Source: Puccinia triticina
Taxonomy: Eukaryota; Basidiomycota; Pucciniomycetes; Pucciniales; Pucciniaceae
Assembly: GCF_026914185.1 (NCBI RefSeq)
Contig: NC_070563.1
Coordinates: 6,593,001-6,657,000, forward strand
Length of the DNA: 64,000 nucleotides
Direction: 5' to 3'
Of the stretch, positions 22,003 to 33,200 are shown piece after piece (the stretch's first letter is position 1; the number at the start of each line of letters is the position of its first letter). The position numbers were made by a program, and so were the translations under genes. The notes under the pieces were generated by a model. It was given only the letters and a program-made list of their open reading frames with translations, did no database searches and was not told the DNA's origin.

Positions 22003-22044
22003 TGTAAAAACCCCGGGGAAGGAAGAAAAGGTACAACCCAACTA

Positions 22045-23944
22045 CACCACCCGCAAACGGGTGTGGTTTTCTCCGCAGCCACACCCAGTGGTTTTCCTGC
22101 GGAACTCGCGCGGCCCCCCAAAAACTCGTGCGGCCCCCGGACCCCCTAGCTGCATATCATTCGGGGTCCTTATGGGGCCGACCAGTCATCAGCATAAATC
22201 TCAATGACCGGCGAGCTGGCTGGTCATTGAGGTTGTATAAATGTACCTCAATGACCATCTGAACGGTCATCGAGGTGTACATAAACCTCGATGACCGGCC
22301 AGCTGGCTGGTCATTGAGGTACATAGTACCTTGATGACCGGAGCCGACCGATCATCAAGGCATAAACCTCGATGACCGGAGCCGGCCGGTCATCTGTATA
22401 CTTCGATGACCATCTCAATTGAACGGTCATCGAGGTGTGGTATTCAGATGACTGGCCGGCTCCGGTCATTGAGGTCCTTGATGACCGGTCGGCTCCGGTC
22501 ATCAAGGACCTCAATGACCTCAATTACCGGAGCCGGCCGGTCATCTGGATACCACACCTCGATGACCGTCTCAATTGAATGGTCATCGAGGTGTATGCCT
22601 TGATGGCCGGTCGGCTCCGGTCATCAAGGACCTCAATGACCGGAGCCGGCCAGTCATCTGAATACCACACCTCAATGACCGTCTCAATGGGACGGTCATC
22701 GAGTTTTATGCCTTGATGACCGGTTGGCTCCGGTCATCAAGGACCTCAATGACCGGAGCCAGCTGGACATCTGGATACCACACCTCAATGACCGGTTAGC
22801 TCCGGTCATCGAGGTGTATGCGTTGATGAACTGTCAGCTCCGGTCATCGATACACCGCGATGACCGGCCAGCTGGCTGGCCCTTGAGGTACATATTTAGG
22901 TACCTTGATGACTGGAGCCGACCGGTCTTCAACGCATACACCTCGATGACCGTTCAATTGAGACGGTCATCAAGAACGGTCATCAAGGTGTGGTATCCAG
23001 ATGACCGGCCGGCTCCGGTCATTGAGGTCATTGAGGTCCTTGATGACCGGAGCCGACCGGTCATCAAGGCATACACCTCGATGACCGTTCAATTGAGACG
23101 GTCATCGAGGTGTGGTATTCAGATGACCGGCTGGCTCCGGTCATCGAGGTCCTTGATGACCGGAGCCGACCGGTCATCAAGGCATACACCTTGATGACCG
23201 TCTCAATCGAACGGTCATCAAGGTGTATGCTTTGATGACCGGTCGGCTCTATGACCGGAGCCGGCCGGTCATCAAGGCATACACCTCGATGACTGTCTCA
23301 ATTGAACGGTCATCGAGGTGTATGCCTTGATGACCGGTCGGCCCAGGACCCAGGAAACCCCCTGTAAATGACCGTAACGAAAATGTATGAATTTTTTGGC
23401 AAAAACCCAAGCTGGTAGGCACAAAAATGGTATGAATGGGATTTTTTGGCCTCAATGGTAAGCACTTCAAGTGTATGAAATTTTTCTTGGGTACAAGAGG
23501 TTAGTAACTAAGATGTATGAAATTCCTGAGAGAAAAACCCGTAGCCCTCCCCCCCTCAGCAGCACAGCTTGGCTTATTTTTGTTACCCCAGTGCCCCACC
23601 TTGGCAGCACACCCCAGGTTTTTTTTTTTTGCACCCCCCCCCCCCCCCCGTCAGCAGGAATGGTAGGCATGGAAAATGTATGAAAATTTGGCAAATCCTC
23701 AAAGCGTACGCACAAAACGTGTATGAATGAGGTCAAAAAATGTATGAATTTTGTCACAATTCTGGATTTTAGGTTACGGTCTTTTATAAGGGGTTTCCTG
23801 GGTCCTGTCGGCCCCACAAGCACCCCGAATGATATGCAGCTAGGGGGTCCGGGGGCCGCACGAGTTTTCGGGGGGCCGCGCGAGTTCCGCGCGAAAACCA
23901 CTGGGTGTGGCTGCGGAGGAAACCACACCCATTTGCGGGTGGTG
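22045..23944 (+). mobile_element. CACCACCYGC-ended element, second copy, TSD CTA
   Basis: It starts CACCACCCGCAAACGGGTGT and ends CCATTTGCGGGTGGTG, flanked by CTA at 22042-22044 and 23945-23947. The empty site is visible in the sister LTR (AACCCGACTACACGAT). The core (about 22170-23340) is an array of CCTTGATGACCGGAGC and CCGGTCATCAAGG palindromes. The element sits inside an LTR of the mini-retrotransposon, and itself carries the MITE at 23344-23807. Confidence 0.85.
23344..23807. mobile_element. 464-bp MITE, CAGGACCCAGGAAACCCC ends
   Basis: The terminal inverted repeat CAGGACCCAGGAAACCCC continues into GACCGTAAC on both sides. It is flanked by the 6-bp repeat TCGGCC (23338-23343 and 23808-23813), which is present once in the sister copy at about 22174. 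The interior repeats AAAATGTATGAATTTT-like phrases and holds a T10 run followed by a long C run near 23620-23650. Superfamily not assigned. Confidence 0.75.
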
Positions 23945-24008
23945 CTACACGATCGTAGCGGGCATCAACTCTCCCCCGGCGAGGTATACACCAGGCCATA
24001 ACACACAG

Positions 24009-25007
24009 TTCCACTACCGGGCTTTCTCCTCAACTCTGCGCCTGTGGATCAAAGAGTCATCACGAAAAGTGTTAATTTTCGCAAGGCATCAAGCCCTCGA
24101 GAAAGTCACCCATTGTAGGAGGTGATGTCGGTAGACAGTTCGGCGGCGTTGGGACACCATGAGACTCTTGGTATGGAGGCTGAATTAGACAGCCTGGGAT
24201 ACTGATTAGAGGTGGCCGACAGCAGGCTCACAGCAACAACACCTTCGCGGTTAAGAGTGCCACTCAATTATTCTCCCTCCTCCTCGGTATCCTGCCGCCG
24301 GAGTGAATCCGGAGTAATCAATCCACTCGAATTGGCCTACAAAGATTGACCTCGTTGCCATCTATCACCGCCCATCCCTCGCACCTCCAAACCTGATTTG
24401 TGCAACTCTTCAAGACCATAGCGGTAAACATCTGTTTGGGCTTATTTCCATTATTTCCACCTGGTCAACAAAGCCTTCCATTCGAATTTCGGGTGATTCT
24501 AGTCTGATTGGCTCAATAAAGTGGAACCTGTGTGAGTTCTATGATCGGTGTCTGTGCTGTGAATAACATTCCCTAGCCCTCTCCCCTCATCATACTCCCT
24601 CAATTTCCCTGAGCCCCCACGGAAGGAGGCACTGCTGGCGAAAGGCTCTTCAAGAATAATCATACTCACTCGAATATATATTTATTTCTGCGGATCTGGG
24701 CAATTAACCCACATGCTCCACATCCCCGTTGGATAATCAAACTGGGCGTTTTCGCTTACGGACCACGAAAGGAGGGAAGCCAGAAAGTTTGAGGGAACGC
24801 CTGTTGCCAAGGATATCCGCGGCGGGAAAACCTCTTAGCAGTGGCTTTGACCAGTCGAGTATTATTCCATTGAAAAATCTGTAAGCCGCTTCTTAAACGA
24901 TCGATGTTCGGTTAGCGCCCATGTAATGCAAGGGCTCATCAGACAGGGTGGTTTCTGTGGTTTCATTTGCGCAAGCTCCTTGGCCTAAAAAAAAAAAAAC
25001 ACGCTAA
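24009..25007. other. Upstream region of the permease gene; no gene
   Basis: Transition between the transposon block and the gene island. I recognise no gene. A 12-A run lies about 20 bp before the permease start codon. Upstream exons cannot be excluded, since homologues often have a longer N-terminus. Confidence 0.4.
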
Positions 25008-28000
25008 ATGGCGGCTCTGGACATTTGTGACCCGGTGAGTCGTCTAGACAGGCACACCCCTTCCTCCCCCCAGTTGACCGCGATCAAACCCGTCACCATG
25101 CCAAGGGTGTAATGACTAACTTATTGCGCCATACTCTAGGAACACCCCGACCACGAGGCTGCTCGAACTTCCCTGATCCGAAAGGTCGACTTGCATGTCT
25201 TACCAGGTATGCCCTTCCCCAAATCAAAATCTACCAGCTCCGACCTACGATTGTAATCTCGCTCATTGATTCATGAACGCAATCAATAACCAACATGTAT
25301 TTTTTATTTTAAGGATTATCACTCCTCTGGCTGGCTTGCTTCAGTGAGTTTGGAATCTTGCAGATTGACTGCTAGATGTGCTCACCGCGATGGCGCCATC
25401 GTCCTAGACATATTGAGATTGATGAAAACCCATGGGCGTAAATATTGTTTTCAGTTGATCGTACAAACATCGGGAATGCCAAAGTCAGTAAACCGAGTGA
25501 GCATCATCGAAGGTGAAACATTCCGGCTAACGCAAAAACCCATCATGCTAGGTTGGCGGGATGGATCACTCGCTCGGCCTACATGGAAACCAATACAACG
25601 TCGGTTTGGCCGTCTTGTTAGTAAAAATGATTCACGTCGCTTGAACTGTTGTGGTGCCGCAAGCTCATTCGTCTGGTTGATGAAACAGTTACATAACCTA
25701 CATCTTATCGGAATTGCCCTCTAATTACATGTTGAGAATCTTGGGAGGAAAAGTCAGTGCAGATTGATAGACTCCCTTCTTATGCCCTCGTTTCTCTTTG
25801 CTGATATACTCAGATGCGTGGAACAGATTTGGCTGCCTTTCTTGGTTGCAAGCTGGGGTAAGAATCTAACTCCAGTAGAGATTAACGACAATTACCGGCT
25901 CCTAAATGTTACATGCTTTTTGTTTGATTGAATGAATTAAAAAAAGGGGTCATCACTATTTTTTCTGGCTTCATGAAGAATTACGCTTCTCTCATCGTAG
26001 TTAGACTTCTTCTAGGTCAGTTTTACCAGGTGGTTTGAACTCAAGCCGTGCAGTTAGATCGTGCCTCCACTTTACAGACTTCTGACACCATCCTTTTTTT
26101 TTCTGACAATGGGACTCAGGCCTGTTCGAGGGAGGTTTATTACCGGTGAGCAACTGATGGGTTTTTCAATGCAGCGCGACATCTATCTGACGTTTTTGAT
26201 CACATCTGCCAATTTTCGGTGGGGGTGAAACACGGCATCCAGGGAATGGTAAGTTGAGAGCATTTGGTTCATTTGGTTCAACCATGCATGTTTCCATGAC
26301 CATTGACATTGAAACGGGTTTTACTTGACGGCAACAAGGTTGTATATCTGTCGACGATGTATAAGAGGAATGAACTACAACTTCGCGTGGGAATTTTCTT
26401 CGCCTCTGCGTCCCTCAGTGGAGCATTTGGGGGTCTTTTGGCCTACGGAATCGAAATGATGGAAGGGGTCTCCAGACAAAAGGGTAAGCAGCATATCAAA
26501 TCGGAGAGCATCCACTTCGTGGCAATTTTTCCTCTGGAATAAGGCTTAACCTTCTGTTTTTCGCCCTCGTCTGACAGGTTGGCAGTAAGTCTTATTGTTC
26601 TTGCATATTGGCATTAATAGATTAACAACTGACCCGTTCAACAATCAAGGTGGGTATTTTTTCTGGAAGGGATTGGAACGGTTTTGATCGCAGCATTTGC
26701 TCTATATTACCTCCCAAGCAGCTTGGAAAAAGCCTCGTTCTTAACTCCTGAGGAGCGGGAGTTTGCTGGTGAGTCGATTGTGCGCGTGAAGCACAACCCC
26801 GGATTCCTTCACTGACGTACATCCTTCTACGGGCTGGTTGAATTTCAGTGGCTAGGCTGAAATTCGTCCCAAAGCTGAATCAGCCAGCGTTAGCTCTAGA
26901 GGGCCAAGAGGGCTCTATATCGTCAGGAGATCAACCGGAAGCTACACTTGATGACAAGACCGCGCCCACTCCTCGCGATCCAACAAAGTTCGAGCAGGAG
27001 AAGGCGCTGCCCTTGTTGAACACAGATGGCGGCCAGGACACTGCGCCAGTAGAAAAATTTGAAATGTATGAGGTTATCCGAGCCTTTAAAGAGCCTCAAG
27101 TGTGGCTAACCGGGATCGGCTACATGTCGCTCTGCGTCGGACTCTATTCCTATAGTCTTTTCCTGTGAGTCTTTCGAAATGGTTATTGATCTTTGGTGAT
27201 GCGGAATGGATTGCGTGAGGAAGTTTATACTAAAGCTGGGTTGAACCGATCACGATTTCAAAACTTCAGGCCATCAAGTAAGCTTGGTTCTCCTCCCTAG
27301 CTTGTCGCATAGAAGCAGTTACTGATGTCAACTCCCGCTTTCCCATTTTTTTCCAGTTGTGGCAGGAATGGGTTTCCATGGCACCCAGGCACAACTTTAT
27401 TCATCCTTTCCATATCTTCCGGCTTCCGGCTTGGTTGTGGCTGTAGCGTTTGTCGCTGACAAGCTTCAGTTGAGAGGCCCGATGGTTATCATGCTGCTAC
27501 CACTGACAATTATTGGATGTACGTGTCCTTCTTCTTCTAGAGTCCGTGGATGACAGGATTGATCTAACTAAGCTTTACTATTTGCAGATATCTTGGGCCT
27601 TGTCGCCACTACCAACACTGTTCGCTATGTGGGAGTGTTCTTCATGGCAGCAGGGATATATCCTTCGGTCCCTTCGATCCTTTGTATCCTTCCGAATAAC
27701 ACCGCAGGTCTCACCAAACGAAGCGTCACTACGGCACTACAATTGATGGTGGGTGCTCAAAATGATTTGGGAAGTGTAACCAAAACAGGGAAAAAGCTGA
27801 CGAGTGCCTCCTCACGTACTATCACCACCTATTAGATTGCCAATTGTGCTGGTTTCATTGCTACCTTCATATACACAGCCGACCAAGCCCCGCAGTACAA
27901 GAAAGGACATTCCATCGCGCTTGCTTTCACCTGTTTGGCTTGGGTGATGTTAGGATCAAACTCGCTTTACTGCGCATGGGAAAACAAAGCAAGGGCTGCC

Positions 28001-28105
28001 GGCCGGAGAGACTCAAATATCAAAAAGTACCAGACATTGGTCGAAGCGGGCAAAACTTCCGCCCCAATTGGTGATCGGGCACCCAATTTCAAACTGACAC
28101 TTTAA
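25008..28105 (+). CDS. MFS transporter, Dal5/allantoate permease family, 17 exons
   Basis: Exons: 25008-25034, 25140-25206, 25314-25343, 25455-25483, 25552-25616, 25689-25752, 25827-25857, 25947-26015, 26120-26145, 26339-26483, 26578-26584, 26650-26768, 26849-27164, 27270-27277, 27357-27518, 27588-27748, 27836-28105. The total of 1596 nt closes in frame (531 aa). It is an anion:cation symporter of the plasma membrane. Family hallmarks in order: RKVDLHVLP and SLLWL before TM1, FIDRTNIGNAK, YILSELPSNYMLR, IWLPFLVASWG, LLLGLFEGGLLP, GWQWVFFLEG (the Dal5 GWRWIF box), LTPEERE, and a late AGLTKRSVTTALQL. The central loop is long, with acidic and Pro-rich residues (exon 13). Exons 11 (7 nt) and 14 (8 nt) are micro-exons, each required for frame. 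Substrate is unknown: allantoate, ureidosuccinate, nicotinate-type organic anions or dipeptides are family possibilities. It is convergent with the YEATS gene. Confidence 0.9.
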
Positions 28106-28824
28106 CGGGTTAATAATTGTGAATTCTTCGTTATACTATTCAATTTATATTTAATGTTTTTTTTTGTCCCAGGATGGTTTTCTTTGTGTACTTGTATCGT
28201 TTTTTGTCTTCCGCGTAAAGCGTTTAGAGCAATATCCCAAAATGCAGATCTGAATTTGGGGAACGTGGTCGTTAAACGCATATAAGCTTGTGAAGGCCAG
28301 ATTAAAGCCTGAATATGTAAATAGCATTACGTAGACATACTGACACATGGAGGGGATACAAGTAATAGTAACGGACCCAGCTCTAAACCATTTTCAACTG
28401 GTGCCCGCCCACCATCCTACAGCATCCAAACAGCCCCAAATTGCGCAATGATCATTGGACTGGCAGAGAAAAAATTCATTGTGCACAGTAGGTCCTCAAA
28501 TGATCAAGACCTGGTATGAATTCCTGGCCGGGATGCTCCTACGACCGGATTGAGCTAACAGAAGATATCAAGTTAATAGCCTGAGTATGATGCAAGTTTA
28601 TCTGCTGCGAATTCCTGTTTCAAAGCGATGCATAGTTTGTCAAGTCAGGGATATCTCTTCAAATGATGATCGCCGCCCTTTTTGTCATGAAGCACTCATA
28701 CAATTACATCAACCAATTGCAAGTGCATTTTAATGGGTAAAATGTTATTATACATTACACATACAATTTGGTTTTGCAAGGTAATGGCCAAGGAGTGGAG
28801 AAGAGTCTCCGGGAAATGGACCTC
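28106..28824. other. Convergent intergenic region
   Basis: Shared 3' region of the permease and the YEATS gene, 719 bp. No gene. The phrase GTGCTCCAAACAGCCCC-like near 28424 (CATCCAAACAGCCCCAAATT) matches the unit of the inverted repeat at 36.7-38.7 kb, suggesting a small transposon scrap. Confidence 0.45.
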
Positions 28825-29805
28825 TTAGGAAGATTGTTGCAGGAGTTTTTTAACCTGAGCGAGTTCCCTCTCGTCAACAGAAAGTTTACCGCGAAGTCTA
28901 TCGATTTCCACGAGGACCTTCAGTTCAGCCCAGTCGAGTTTCCTGAACTCGCGATGGGCGATATCCGCATTGAATTCACCAGCCTCACCCTTATTACAGA
29001 TCTGCCGGACGATTCCGGGTGGGAATCGGTTTTTGGGCGGTAAGGGTGTGGGGGGATGGGCGAGGAGTTTGTTGTAGAAGGTTTCGACGGGATCAGTGAA
29101 CACGATCTCATCGTACTGCCATGAATTGATCACCGTGTTAGGAGACTTGGATGGGAGGCCGGACTCGGTGGAGGAGGCGTTGGGGGGTGCTGGATCTACT
29201 GAATCGGGCTTGGTAGTCACTGGGCCAGGGATTGTTGTAGGGCCTTCTGCTGTCTCGGGATCGTTCCGAGTCTCGTCAAGCCAGACCTGGGGGATCGAGA
29301 GGTTCGGGTCAGGCGTCCAGTCGTGCAGCTTGAGGCCATGTTGGAGCTGGATGGCTTTCTCGCCGGACTCGGCATGGAAGTGAATCTTGATGTAGATGAT
29401 GAATTCGCCCCAGCCGGTCTCGTTGATCTCGAAGGGCGCCTTGTCGACGACCCGCAGCGGATTGGGATAAGAGTCGTGGAGCTTGAAGCTGACTTTCTTG
29501 ATGAAGTATGACAGATCGTCGCACCCTCCGATCACGTCTTCCGGGATTACTCGCTCCTCCAGGGTCGCGGAGCCCGGCGGAGGCGAGGTCGCCGACCGCA
29601 CGGCGACCGTCCAGCGCATGTTGTGGTCCGGATTGGCTATGCGTTCCTCGACTGGTATCACTGCCGCAATGCTACCATAGACGATTGGCCGATGGATGGT
29701 AAGACCCTTGCATCAGATACAGCATCACATGGTCAGCCCCACGATGTCAAGAAGACACGATCAGTTCAAAAAATTGCTCACTCTGACGCGTCGTTTGTCG
29801 GCCAT
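28825..29805 (-). CDS. YAF9: YEATS-domain protein, Yaf9/GAS41-like
   Basis: Two exons: 29805-29782 (MADKRRVR) and 29706-28825; 903 nt, 301 codons including stop from a phase-0 junction. YEATS proteins read acyl-lysine on histone H3. Yaf9/GAS41 is shared by the NuA4 acetyltransferase and SWR1 remodeller complexes. Domain: RGLTIHRPIVYGS, then MRWTVAVRSA, then DDLSYFIKKVSFKLHDSYPN and FEINETGWGEFIIYIKIHF, matching the conserved beta-sandwich including the W-G-E-F acyl pocket. After the domain comes a Pro/Ser/Thr-rich linker (about residues 165-210), then WQYDEIVFTDPVETFYNKLL, and a C-terminal helix rich in charged residues (VLVEIDRLRGKLSVDERE) that fits the coiled coil used for complex assembly. 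The length is slightly above yeast Yaf9. The start is fixed by the conserved KRRVRGLTI junction. Confidence 0.92.
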
Positions 29806-30227
29806 TTTCGTTCAGGTTGAGGCGGGACGAGTCGAAACGTTCACTACGAGCGCTGCAAATGGCGTCTTACGCGAGTGTCACAGAGAGTTCAGCCACATGC
29901 GAGGTATGCCTCAACATCATTTTCGCAAGTGGATCACTTTCTCTTTCCTTTTTTGTAGTACATATAAACGGAGAAGATCGGCACTCTATGTTGTATTTTC
30001 CATGAATTCTCTAAAAGTTAAAACAGTGACTATGATAAGAATGTATATTATATATGTATGAGTGATAATCGTGTACAAGACCAAAACATCCGGATCCGAC
30101 ATGAAAAAAAAGAATGAAAGAAGAAATGAGATGAAAGAAACTCACGAGCATGAGATTGTTAGAACAGGATAAATTATACATGAGCACACTACACTACAAC
30201 ATGATTAAAACAGAAAAGAGAGAAAAA
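29806..30227. other. Upstream region of the YEATS gene
   Basis: Likely promoter of the YEATS gene and 3' region of the large VPL-repeat gene; no gene seen. Confidence 0.45.
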
Positions 30228-33200
30228 TTATTGGATGTCCTGTCTCCATCTACTGATGGTAGACGAGTCCGGAGCCGAGCCCCCGGCGTCGACGAGATGA
30301 CCCTGCTGCTGCTGCTGGTGCTGAAGAAGTTGTTGTTGCTGACTATGGATCTGATACGGTTGCTGGAAGAAAGGGGGTTGAGTGGGGTCGATGGACTGGT
30401 TGCCAGGGACAGGATGCGAGAGGTACGGGGTAGGAGGATACATGATCATGGACATGTGATTTGGGAAATGGGCGGTCGGGTGGCTGGGGCCCGCCGGCGG
30501 GAAGCCGAAGGCCGCGTTCTGCTGCTCCACTAGCGTGCGCATCATCGCCTCTTGCGGATTCATCACCGATGCGTGCCGGCTGAATCCTAATGGAACATCG
30601 TCTTCTTCTTCGTCGTCATTAACATCATTGGCTTTGGATGCGAAGTTCATCACCGACGCATGTGGGTTCATTCCCAACGGGACATCATCATCGTCATCAT
30701 CATCCTCGTCTACTTCTGCTGCTTGTTGAGGATGCAGCTCGTCTTGAGTGCTGGTCCCTTGCCCTTTTTGAGCGTTTGTCAAGGCTTCGAATTCGGCCTT
30801 GGCTTTAGCAGCCTCGAGCTTGCGTTCCCTTTCCTTCTGTCTCTTGATCATAGTCCGTTCACGTTGGAGGGTGCCGGTGGAGGAGTGAGCGGCGCGAGTG
30901 ACGCCAAGTGGTACGTCATCATCGGCATGAGCTTCCACGTTTCCACGCCCCTCCAAGGCTGCGAGGGTGTCTTCTCTTGCCAGACTCTCGTCAACCACTT
31001 GGCTTAGGATCGGACTGCGTAATTTGGCCGGCTCGCGCTTTTGGTCGGTCGATCGGTCTGGAAACACGAACCTAGGCCGCTCGCTTTCCGATGGAGTCAC
31101 AACGATCTTCTGGCTAGTATCGGGGTCCATATCGAGTCCTTGCGAGCCACCTTTGACGTCTACGGCCACTACAGGCGGTAAGAACGATGCCCGCTGCGCC
31201 AGTGGAACGTTGTCGTCCTCGTCCCCATCATCCTCGATCGTGGTGATTCGTGGACCATGATCTGAGTTCTGGCTGGAAAAGAGTCTCGAAGGCGTGGTTT
31301 GGTAGGGATTGTTGAACGCAGCGGCTTGACTGGGAAATGAGAATGACGGGTCCAAGGTTGAGGGTGGATGAAGGTCGCGGGATTTCGCACGCAATGTCTC
31401 CATAGGCCCGGAGTGTTTCTCTTGTAACGCGTAAATGCTCATTGGCATCCTTGATGCACGATATGCCAACGGAACATCGTCTCCATGGGATGATGAGCTC
31501 TCTTTCGACGGACGTGCGGCCTCGGACGGCATGGAAAGGAAGGTTGAGGCTCGAATGCCTAATGGTACCATATCGCTTTCATCAGATGCGACAGAGCCAA
31601 TTGGGCCCTCAGATGATGCGCCATCGTTGGTGAGATCGATCGGTGGATGCTGTTTGGAGAGCAGGATCGAAGCCCGGATACCCAATGGAAGTTCCTCATC
31701 GGACTCCTGAGAAGAGGCCGATCGAATCGGCGATCGTGCCGATAAATGGGCCGATCCAGTCGTAAGTTTGGCTCCAATGTGCGAAAGTGGCCGGTTGTCT
31801 TCCTCTTCGGGGTCAACGCCAACCTTAAGAAAATTGGACTTCCGACGGTATGAAAGAGGCACGTTATCGTCTTGCTCTTCATGTGGTTGCAAGTCGGTTT
31901 GGAGCAGGTAAGATTGGCGGCAATTTTCCGCAGTCGAGTTCAGTAGCAATTCCTCTCCCTCCTCGTGATCTTCGCTTCCGGGCACGCGGGGACTTGTCAT
32001 CAGAAGGTTGGGGGTATTGCCTCGAGTTCCAAGGGATAAAAAGGCGGCTTGACTTTGGACGCTGTTGGGACGAACCATGTTATGGCTCTCGAAAAGATTC
32101 GGCAAAGGCTTATACTTCATCCCTTCAACTTGCATCTCAAGTTTACGAGCCAAGGTATCCGCGTTTCCGAATCCAACATCATCTTCAAGATCTTCAAGAT
32201 CCAACGAGGGCGGCATGATTGGCGTATGGCCTAGCGATGATTCGTTTGCTTTGTCCTTGAACCAGTCGTTCATATTACTGACCATGTTTTCACTCGGATT
32301 CATGGGCGAGAGCAGGACAGGGAGAGGGATCGGCGCTCTTGGCTCAGGAATTGGAGGTGCTGCAATGTAATAACAAGGCCATCTCGTGGCATCAGTCTCG
32401 ATAGTCACGATCAAATTGCTGGAACGAGCCCAACTTACGTTCAGTTTCTCTCTCCAGTAGCGCATCCCAATTGTCCAGGCGAGATAGGCGATTGTTGACA
32501 TTGTCCATGCGCGATAAGCGGTTGGTAATCCGATCCTTAGACTCATCATTTTTGACCTCTTCATCGGCACCTTTCTTTTTGCCTTTCTTCTTCGCCTGTT
32601 TCTTCGCCTCTTTAGCTTCCGTCTTCGACTCTTCCTCCCTGAGTTCCTGCTCTTCTCTCGCCTTGATCTTCTTCAATTTTTCGAGTTCAGCTTTCATAAC
32701 CATGTCCATTCCAAACACACTCTTGCGAGCTTTGGATGAGTCGATTAAAGCCTGACTGAATTTTGATTGGGTTGTTTGCAAGGCTTGATTGGCCAAATGC
32801 ATGGGCGAACTCGAGCTGTGTGGAAGCGTTACCCGGACTTCAGGGACGACATCAACTGCCGAGTAGATCGAGCCTGGTCGACTAGCGTCCTCTGGTGAGA
32901 GATGCTGATTAAACACTTTGGCTGAAGGGTTCGCTCCAAAAGCCCTATGAATATGAGATTCATGCATCAGATCAATTGTAATATTTGTTTGCATCATTTT
33001 GGGAACATTTGACTCACATTTGCTTGGCTTTTTGGGTGCCCTTCCTCGAGTTTAATTCATCTATCAAGCTTCTTCCGTAGAGTTTACCGGCCGGCCTAAC
33101 ATTTTTCAATCTTTGAATTTCCTCGAGTTTGGCTTGCTCAGCCAGAGCCGCTTCATCCGCGGCAGCCATTTCCACGTCGGGTTCCTGAACCTCTTCGGGT

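Larger units (their letters stand above)
21504..24003 (-). mobile_element. Mini-LTR retrotransposon (TRIM-like), 98-bp LTRs, TSD CACAG
   Basis: The two LTRs are 21504-21601 and 22003-24003. The second shrinks to exactly 98 bp when the nested element 22045-23944 and its 3-bp duplication are removed. Read on the minus strand the LTR starts TGTTATGGCC and ends GGTTTTTACA (TG...CA). The 5-bp duplication CACAG flanks the whole unit (21499-21503, 24004-24008). Immediately inside the 5' LTR on the minus strand is GGTTATGAGCCCAGCG (22002-21987). This is complementary to the anticodon arm of a Met tRNA (CTGGGCTCATAACC), the half-tRNA type of primer site known from copia. A purine run (GCGGGGGAG) precedes the 3' LTR. 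The internal region is only about 400 bp with no gene. Confidence 0.85.

Noticed and set aside
23620..23652. Poly-T/poly-C junction as a possible telomeric or transcription signal
   Set aside because: Simple homopolymers inside a MITE; no telomere-type repeat.
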